A DNA stretch of 11,817 nucleotides, taken from NCBI GenBank assembly GCA_003222835.1, contig QHXE01000640.1:1-11817 (forward strand). Direction: 5' to 3'. The position numbers and the translations under genes are program-made. The notes beneath the pieces were generated by a model. It was not told the origin of the DNA and made no database searches. It worked only from the letters and a program-made list of their open reading frames with translations. Numbering within the stretch: the stretch's first letter is position 1; the number at the start of each line of letters is the position of its first letter. The stretch is from Acidobacteriota bacterium. Lineage in GTDB: Bacteria > Acidobacteriota > Blastocatellia > Pyrinomonadales > Pyrinomonadaceae. Shown in pieces: positions 6,897 through 11,817 of this stretch.

Positions 6897-8826
6897 CATT
6901 CACGGAGATCGCTTGCTGGCCAGTGATTACAAAATCGGCCGGCGACAGTTCTCGCTCGTAAAGTTGCGAGAGCGTCATTTGCGTATAACCACCGGAGGTG
7001 CGCTCGCTGTTCAGAGTCGCGACTACAGAGGGTGGCAAATTCGGAAGCTCGCTGGTCCCGATGACGACGCCGGGCGCCGGCCGCAGCAGCCTCACATACA
7101 ACCTGTCATTCTTCTTGATCTTATTTATGGCGCCCACCAGTTGGCCCAGGTCTCTGGGCACAAAGACCCGAGACGACGAAGACTCCTGCAAGGTCGCGCC
7201 GTCGCCAACCATAATCATCAATTGGCCCGCAGGTGCGTCGGTGGGTATCTGCACCGGGATACGCTCGACGAACTGTTTCCCTGAATCCGTGCGCACGTAA
7301 GCCTGGACTTCGACCTTCTCCCCGCGAACAACATCCGTTGCATCCAACGAGATGCGCTCCAAGGTGGCGGAGCGCTTGTCTTCGCTTGAAGTAATGTCCA
7401 GTACGATCCCGCGGATATTTACGTTGTCAAAGCCGCTGCTCATTAACACCCCGACGGGAGCGGCGATCGCGCCCGCCGCCATCACCGCAGCATTGGCCGC
7501 CGAAAAACGCCGCTGCAACTTGATCGAGTCCTGGCCTTCCATGGTAATCGACCCGTCGATCGTCACCGTCGCTTCTCCCACGGACCGCTCGCGCGCCGCA
7601 ATGCTGTTGAATACTGTCAGGTTAAGCAGCAAGGGAGTCAGGAATTCATCGCTAATTACTTCATAAGAGAATTGCTCGACGCGATCGCGGCTGGTATGCA
7701 GATTGAGCTTCACCGGAATCATCCGCGGCGCATGGCCCAATTGGCCAAAGATACCCGTGGCGCGATCCTGCGAGATCGATCCGACCATGCGGCCGGGAAC
7801 CGCCAGCTTGAACGAATTAAACGCGTTTGGGATCACGGTCACGACCGAACTCTCGGTCATTGGCATGTCCGCATTCCCGAGGCTCAGAAACGGATGGCCA
7901 AAGGCGTAAATATGCTCGCCATCGCGAAAGGTCACAGTGCCTGAAGCAGCGACTGAATAATCGCCGCGCACTAGTTGCACGCTAACCGAAGCGCCCGGCG
8001 TCAAAGTCTTTTCGTCAAACGATTCGAGCGGCGTCATTGGCGACGACGCGCCCACGCCGGAAACCGGCAGCAAGCCACTCTTTGATAATTCACTCGAGAA
8101 TAACGAAAGGCTCTCCTGACTGATGCCGCTGAAAACCACGGGAGTAGCAATCTCTTGAATCTGTTGGCCCATCAGCGGCGCGAGTGGCGACCCCGACGCC
8201 ACCGAAGCAATCAATGGCGACGACTGAAATGATTGTCTTGGCAGGATTGGTTTCCATTCAGCACTCGCGAGTTGAGAAAAAGAGACCGCGCGCGGTTCGG
8301 TGGCCCCTTTCGGCTTGTCGTTTCCCTGCTCGAAGATCTCGATCATCTGCTTGATTGGCGTGATACCGCAGATAGGTTCCTTTGAAAACGGAAAGCTGTA
8401 GGCGATGGCGCCCACTAATCGATCATCGATGAACACCGGCGAGCCCGACATGCCCGCGAATACGCCTGTCCGGTCAACACCCGGCCCGCTTAGTTTCGCA
8501 AGGATGGTTGATTGCCGCGGCCCGGTAAATCCCGGCAGAACGCCCAGAATCTCCAGCGTGAATTCCTGGGGCTCGCTGCCGGCAAAGACGGTGCGAGCAA
8601 CGCCCTTCAAACCCGGTTTTACTTCTTCCAAAGAAAAAAGCGCTGTGCTGGCGGGAATGGTTTTCGCCGCCTTGACCGCCATCTTCTGGCCGGACGCAAC
8701 TTTGTCGGTGCCGCCGGCGCTAGCGGATGGGTTCCCGGCACGAGCCTGGCCGAGCGTAATAATCGGTCCAACGAATAACGCAAAGATGACTACAGAAAAT
8801 GTAGTAAGGTGCTTCAGTGATTTCAT
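6889..8826 (-). CDS. secreted SpoIVB-type S55 serine peptidase, permuted order
   Basis: Read from ATG 8826, this gives 645 residues beginning MKSLKHLTTF, with a signal peptide (hydrophobic 8-26, cleavage near LGQARA). The preceding bases AAGAAGAA give a ribosome binding site; an upstream ATG at 8880 would add 18 charged residues before the signal, so I prefer 8826. Next come VKPGLKGVARTVF, a beta-rich stretch and GMSGSPVFIDD, with candidate nucleophile Ser127, then ICGITPIKQM. Later, GTVTFRDGEHIYAFGHPFL gives candidate His311, and Asp320 lies in GNADMP, followed by GIFGQLGHAP. In SpoIVB, as I recall, the His/Asp half precedes the Ser half; here the order is reversed. The C-terminal 230 residues look like beta domains. 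A role in envelope proteolysis is inferred. Confidence 0.85.
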   Translation of the reverse strand: MKSLKHLTTFSVVIFALFVGPIITLGQARAGNPSASAGGTDKVASGQKMAVKAAKTIPASTALFSLEEVKPGLKGVARTVFAGSEPQEFTLEILGVLPGFTGPRQSTILAKLSGPGVDRTGVFAGMSGSPVFIDDRLVGAIAYSFPFSKEPICGITPIKQMIEIFEQGNDKPKGATEPRAVSFSQLASAEWKPILPRQSFQSSPLIASVASGSPLAPLMGQQIQEIATPVVFSGISQESLSLFSSELSKSGLLPVSGVGASSPMTPLESFDEKTLTPGASVSVQLVRGDYSVAASGTVTFRDGEHIYAFGHPFLSLGNADMPMTESSVVTVIPNAFNSFKLAVPGRMVGSISQDRATGIFGQLGHAPRMIPVKLNLHTSRDRVEQFSYEVISDEFLTPLLLNLTVFNSIAARERSVGEATVTIDGSITMEGQDSIKLQRRFSAANAAVMAAGAIAAPVGVLMSSGFDNVNIRGIVLDITSSEDKRSATLERISLDATDVVRGEKVEVQAYVRTDSGKQFVERIPVQIPTDAPAGQLMIMVGDGATLQESSSSRVFVPRDLGQLVGAINKIKKNDRLYVRLLRPAPGVVIGTSELPNLPPSVVATLNSERTSGGYTQMTLSQLYERELSPADFVITGQQAISVNVK

Positions 8827-8924
8827 ATTCTTCTTCTTACGGCGATGCAACGATATCAAGCCGCCGGGACTATGACTCACTATAGCTCAACTCTGAAGAA
8901 AGTAATAGGATACCCGAACAGCGC

Positions 8925-9536
8925 ATGTTTGATGTCCAGGGATTCATTCTGGTTGGCGGGGCTTCGAGTCGCATGGGCTCGGACAAGGCGCAACTCAAAT
9001 ATCACGGACAAACCGGAGTCGAACTCATCGCTGCCGCTTTACGACCCAATGTGGTCGCCGTACGCTTAGTCGGCTCGCGCGAAGAGGCTTCCCTTTCTCA
9101 ACTTCAAAACGTACCGGACTTGCACGAGCGCTGGGGGGCGCTCGGTGGAATTCACGCCGCACTCTACGCTTGTCAGTCAGCTTGGACGGCGATCGTCGCT
9201 TGCGATCTTCCGCTCGTAACGGACGAGCTGTTTGCGCGATTGTGGCAATTCGCGAAGGAACCATTTGACGCCGTCGTTCCGCTTCAGCCCGACGGGCGAC
9301 AACAACCTCTCTGCGCATTTTATCGGCGCGAAAGGTGTCTAGCTGCAACCGACCGGCTAATCGCTTCTGATGAACACACACCGCGTGTGTTGTTGGCTAG
9401 CGTCCCAACGCGTTGGGTCGAATTTTCAGAACTTGCCGATCTGCCGAACGCTGAACACTTCTTTCTCAACGTCAACACGCCTGCCGATTATGAACGCGCG
9501 ATCCAAATTCTGGCGTTACGGAACCGAGAGCAGTAG
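8925..9536 (+). CDS. mobA: molybdenum cofactor guanylyltransferase MobA
   Basis: This 203-residue cytoplasmic enzyme transfers GMP from GTP to molybdopterin to form the bis-MGD cofactor precursor. Motifs: ILVGGASSRMGSDKAQL (8-24, GTP binding with the signature GGxSxRMGxDK), GALGGIHAAL (71-80), ACDLPLV with Asp94 (metal binding), PLCAFYRR (128-135) and FLNVNTPADYERA (180-192). Length is standard. ATG 8925 matches the usual short lead into the first strand; AGGA lies 14 bases upstream, a rather long spacing. It is divergent from the S55 peptidase across 98 bp. No other molybdopterin gene is nearby. The final codons for Glu-Gln and the TAG stop are contributed by the left arm of the inverted-repeat element, so the natural C-terminus may have been altered by insertion. 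Confidence 0.92.
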   Translation: MFDVQGFILVGGASSRMGSDKAQLKYHGQTGVELIAAALRPNVVAVRLVGSREEASLSQLQNVPDLHERWGALGGIHAALYACQSAWTAIVACDLPLVTDELFARLWQFAKEPFDAVVPLQPDGRQQPLCAFYRRERCLAATDRLIASDEHTPRVLLASVPTRWVEFSELADLPNAEHFFLNVNTPADYERAIQILALRNREQ

Positions 9537-9758
9537 CGACCGGATCATTTTCCATTTTTCATTCGCCTTTAATTCCCCTCACACGGCGGTATGAGGGTTA
9601 GGCGAGGGGCGCAAAACATAGAAAAAGAAAGGGGAAAAAGCAGATGTCTTGTTCTCGCTAAGGCCTCATCCAAACCCTCCTCCAATGGGAGAAGGAATTA
9701 AAATGGCAAATATCGGTTGTCAAATGAAAAATGGAAAATGATCTCGTCGCTACCGCTC
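9528..9758. mobile_element. MITE-like element with 36-bp inverted terminal arms, non-coding
   Basis: The arms 9528-9563 and 9723-9758 are inverted copies matching at 33 of 36 positions, with the innermost 21 bp (9543-9563) perfect; they enclose 159 bp. A nested pair, TTTAATTCC (9568-9576) with GGAATTAAA (9694-9702), extends the palindrome. Inside are a small CCCTCA/TGAGGG hairpin near 9575-9596 and a CTCC-rich palindromic segment near 9675-9693. There is no credible ORF and no clear target-site duplication. The structure suggests a non-autonomous transposable element, or a large REP-type palindrome mobilised by a transposase elsewhere. The left arm overlaps the mobA stop; the right arm ends 16 bp before a TATAAT box. 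A relative of the arm is at 5412-5442. Confidence 0.7.
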
Positions 9759-9773
9759 AAGCTCCTGACTGTT

Positions 9774-9779
9774 TATAAT
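9774..9779 (+). promoter_or_regulatory. TATAAT -10 box, near-leaderless start
   Basis: A perfect TATAAT lies 10 bp before the ATG at 9790, so a transcript from it would start within a few bases of the start codon, and no Shine-Dalgarno is present. No convincing -35 is seen at 16-18 bp spacing, where the inverted-repeat arm sits. This supports a leaderless mRNA for the anchor/hydrolase gene but is only a sequence match. Confidence 0.4.
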
Positions 9780-9789
9780 CCGCATCAAT

Positions 9790-10676
9790 ATGTCCGCCCG
9801 ACAAAGAGCTGCGCGAGGATTAATCAGGGCTTTTCTGCCAATCCTTCTCGTGGTGCTGGCCGCATTCGCAGCGGTAACTTTTCGCAAGTCACCGGTCCGA
9901 TTCTGAAGGCGACGGACGCAACCTGGCGTAATCACGACGGCACAAACGCGCGCGGCTGGTTAATTACCGGCGCTGAAGGAGCGCCCGCGGTAATTCTCTT
10001 GCATCATTACGGCGCGGATCGTTCGTGGCTCTTGAATCTCGCCGTAAAATTAAACGAGAGCACAAACCTCACGGTGCTCTGGCCCGATTTGCGCGGACAC
10101 GGAGAAAACCCGCTGGTAAGCTGGAGTCTGTTTGGCGCCGTCGAAGGTGACGACGTGACGGCGGCGATTGATTATCTGCATACTCTGAAGACTACTGCGA
10201 ACAAGCCACAAATATCGGGTCGAATCGGGGTCTACGGGATCGAGTTGGGCGCATACGCAGCGTTGGACGCGGCGAAGCGCTATCCTGAAATTCGCGCGCT
10301 GGCTTTGGACTCCGTGCCGGCCTCGCCCGACGATCTAATACGCGCAGCAACCAGCGGACATGCCGGAATGAATAATGCCGTGCTTCAGAGATTGGCCAAT
10401 TGGGGTATCCGCCTCTACTCACTTGGCAAGTATCAAACCACCCCATCATGCCAACTCGCCCGTTCCCTAAGAGACGTTCAGACTCTGTTGTTAATGGGTG
10501 AAGTCGGAGACGCGTGGCAATCCTCCACGCTACAATTGAGCAAATGCCTTAATGGCCCCGTCGAACTGAAAAGAGATTTGAACCTGACCGGCTTCAGCCT
10601 TCCCACTTCAACCGGAGAACAGGAAGAGACTTACGACCGTCCGGTGATCGAATTCTTCGATAAGGCGCTAAGGTGA
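9790..10676 (+). CDS. membrane-anchored alpha/beta-hydrolase-like protein, frameshifted, active site lost
   Basis: The hydrolase domain is open in one frame (usable from TTG 9717, with an implausible N-terminus partly encoded by repeat DNA). A better start is ATG 9790 in the next frame: MSARQRAARG, then the hydrophobic anchor FLPILLVVLAAFAAV, stopping at 9904. Adding one T to the run at 9879-9882 fuses AAVTF to SQVTGPILKATDATW and the domain. Visible there are LLHHYGADRSW (oxyanion region), DLRGHGEN, and VYGIELGAYAALDAA, where the nucleophile-elbow serine of GxSxG is Glu (codon 10242-10244). LALDSVPASPDD and LLLMGEVGD follow. The C-terminal segment that should carry the catalytic His has none. 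It is thus probably a non-catalytic relative of prolyl-oligopeptidase or lipase-type folds, facing the periplasm if anchored. The frameshift may be an assembly error. Confidence 0.68.
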
Positions 10677-10761
10677 CTACCGCCACTCACACTCTGTCCG
10701 CGAATCGCTTCTTGCTTTTCTTCTTTCTGAAACTATCGACTTGACCGGAGAAAAATATTGA

Positions 10762-10790
10762 TTGACAGGGAACGAATTCTGAAATAGAGT
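10762..10790 (+). promoter_or_regulatory. sigma70-type promoter TTGACA-N17-TAGAGT
   Basis: TTGACA at 10762-10767 and TAGAGT at 10785-10790 are spaced by exactly 17 bp, a good housekeeping promoter match (6/6 and 4/6). Transcription would start near 10797 and leave a leader of about 100 nt before ATG 10896, containing the shared CTGAAGTCTCACG motif. Apart from this and the motif, the 219-bp gap after the hydrolase gene shows no gene and no clear terminator. Confidence 0.5.
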
Positions 10791-10842
10791 TCGCCGCGTT
10801 TTCAGTCTACTTGCACGTGCGACTTGCCTCTAATGTGCGTCT

Positions 10843-10855
10843 CTGAAGTCTCACG
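10843..10855 (+). promoter_or_regulatory. 5' leader motif CTGAAGTCTCACG, second copy
   Basis: An exact 13-base match to 6187-6199 lies 40 bp before the ATG at 10896, inside the leader predicted from the 10762 promoter. Similarity beyond the core is weak (CACG-ATTG against CACGCAATTG). No stable hairpin follows, unlike the first copy. Placement in two leaders of exported proteins suggests a shared RNA or protein binding site. Confidence 0.4.
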
Positions 10856-10895
10856 CAATTGAAACTCAGTTCTGACTACTTAGAAGGATCAGCCC

Positions 10896-11817
10896 ATGAA
10901 TACCTTGCCCTCAGTCTCCCGGCGGAGCCCCCGTGTCAGCCGCCGTCGAGCATCATTCATCTCGTGCCAACTCATTTCATTGTTGCTCACTTATGCTCTG
11001 CTCTTGCAGTTGGTTCCATTCAGGGCGAATGCGGCAACGGTGATCGCAAGCAAAACTGGTAGGCGGACGCTTAGCACAACCGGCGATCAGAAGAAGCGAG
11101 GTCGAGATTTCAATGGCGAGATCGCGGCGTCAGCCAACGGCGTTTTCTTGCCGGAACCGCAGACAGGTTCCGGCAGCAACACGATCGCCGATGCGGTTGT
11201 CTCTCGACATGCGCCAACACTCACTAAGGGATCGGTTGACGGAAGTATCCGCGTTTTTAGCGGAGAGAGTTTTGCTGTTAATAGCCAGGACCAATTGACC
11301 GGAGATCTGTACGCAGTCGGCACTCCAAACATCATTGTTCAGAGCGGGGCGAGTTACGGTGGCACCGTTAGCGACGGCGCATCGAGTTCGCCTTCAGACT
11401 ACTCAATAACACTGCAATCCGGAGTGTCGATGCCGGGGAAGATTCACACGCGAGCAGATGCGCTGACTTTACCGGCAGACGTTCCCACCTCGGTACCCGC
11501 GCCAACGGGAACCCGCAACGTCACCGTGCAGTCTCAATCTGACGTGGCAAACCTTGGAAGCTGGCAAACGCTTCGCGATCTAAATGTGACAGCAACGCAC
11601 TTGACGATCAACGTTCCGCCTGGCGACTACGGCACCTTCACCGTTAACGGGAACAGCCAACTCAATTTCACGGCTGGGACGTACAACTTCGCGAATACTT
11701 TCAATCTCGACGGCGGCGCGGTGATCCAAGCCACGGGAATTGTAACCATCAACGTGGGACAGAATCTCGCGGTGACCAGCGGCGCACTGGCGCTGGGCAG
11801 TTACACCTCGCCGGGCG
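10896..11817 (+). CDS. large exported beta-rich surface protein, N-terminal part (runs off the window)
   Basis: From ATG 10896 the frame stays open through the window end (307 codons, no stop). AGAAGGA lies 7 bases upstream, a good ribosome binding site. The long Arg-rich start (RRSPRVSRRR), the hydrophobic stretch FISCQLISLLLTYALLLQLV (21-40) and ANA-A near 44-47 form a signal peptide. After a polar linker (50-75) comes DFNGEIAASANGVFLPEP. Then follow many short beta-type repeats rich in Gly, Thr, Asn and Val (GDLYAVGTPNIIVQSGASYG, INVPPGDYGTFTVNGNSQL, FTAGTYNF, VTINVGQNLAVTSGA), suggesting a beta-helix or polymer-like adhesin. I do not recognise a named domain. Similar N-termini may precede RHS-repeat proteins in this group, but that is recollection; the rest is outside the window. 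Confidence 0.8.
   Translation, partial: MNTLPSVSRRSPRVSRRRASFISCQLISLLLTYALLLQLVPFRANAATVIASKTGRRTLSTTGDQKKRGRDFNGEIAASANGVFLPEPQTGSGSNTIADAVVSRHAPTLTKGSVDGSIRVFSGESFAVNSQDQLTGDLYAVGTPNIIVQSGASYGGTVSDGASSSPSDYSITLQSGVSMPGKIHTRADALTLPADVPTSVPAPTGTRNVTVQSQSDVANLGSWQTLRDLNVTATHLTINVPPGDYGTFTVNGNSQLNFTAGTYNFANTFNLDGGAVIQATGIVTINVGQNLAVTSGALALGSYTSPG

Noticed and set aside
6763..7284. Plus-strand 173-codon ORF across the 3' overlap
   Set aside because: It is Arg-rich and runs antisense to the S55 peptidase C-terminus after overlapping the PEP-CTERM tail in another frame. It is a composition artefact.
8869..8885. 15 of 17 match to the phage T7 promoter (GACTCACTATAG exact)
   Set aside because: There is no phage polymerase or vector sequence nearby, the match lacks the initial GGGAGA, and it sits in an ordinary divergent intergenic region. 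Coincidence is likelier; an adapter or primer artefact would not be embedded in continuous native sequence.
9876..9886. Programmed -1 ribosomal frameshift site in the anchor/hydrolase gene
   Set aside because: The AACTTTTCGC context does not form a canonical X-XXY-YYZ slippery heptamer, and no downstream stem is evident. A real or technical one-base deletion is simpler.
10859..11062. Plus-strand 67-codon ORF overlapping the surface-protein start
   Set aside because: It has no ribosome binding site, and its frame competes with the well-supported ATG 10896 frame carrying a signal peptide.
11087..11335. Minus-strand 82-codon ORF
   Set aside because: It lies wholly antisense to the long surface-protein frame and has no recognisable features.

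Overview
The window looks like a chromosomal segment from an Acidobacteriota bacterium, most likely class Blastocatellia (Pyrinomonadales type). This is inferred from gene content: an acidobacterial-type S55 peptidase, a PEP-CTERM protein, a DUF5678-like/retropepsin pair, moderate GC, and short dispersed GAGCGGTAGCGACCGG-type repeats. There is no rRNA or other direct taxonomic marker. I see no tRNA, CRISPR array, phage module or intact insertion sequence.

Left block (1-5399). After the 3' tail of a plus-strand gene (2-133), six genes run on the minus strand. In transcription order they are: a PLP-dependent decarboxylase (3945-5399); a translationally coupled small coiled-coil protein (3616-3945); an exported PEP/pyruvate-binding-domain phosphotransferase with a GWD-like domain order (1614-3587); a DUF5678-like 75-residue protein (1332-1559); a coupled retropepsin-like aspartic protease broken by a +1 frameshift (1005-1335); and a 2,4-dienoyl-CoA reductase-type SDR (125-967). 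Several start/stop overlaps argue for co-transcription of at least parts of this run. No single pathway links the products.

Middle block (5400-8826). rsmG (5451-6083) diverges from the decarboxylase over only 51 bp, and that gap contains one copy of a dispersed repeat. A PEP-CTERM surface protein (6264-6896) follows and overlaps by 8 bp, tail to tail, with a secreted SpoIVB-type S55 serine peptidase (6889-8826, minus). The peptidase's Ser half and His/Asp half are in the opposite order to SpoIVB.

Right block (8827-11817). mobA (8925-9536) is followed by a 231-bp element with 36-bp inverted terminal arms (9528-9758), resembling a MITE; its left arm supplies the mobA stop codon. Next is an alpha/beta-hydrolase-like membrane-anchored protein (9790-10676). 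It appears frameshifted after its anchor and has lost both the nucleophile Ser and the catalytic His. A large exported beta-rich surface protein starts at 10896 and runs off the window. The 5' regions of this gene and of the PEP-CTERM gene share an exact 13-mer, CTGAAGTCTCACG, suggesting a common control element for surface proteins.

Two single-base frameshifts at short homopolymers (about 1157-1159 and 9879-9882) could be real decay or assembly errors. No obvious defence system or new multi-gene machine is present. The most unusual items are the permuted S55 peptidase, the secreted GWD-like phosphotransferase, the inverted-repeat element and the shared 5' motif.
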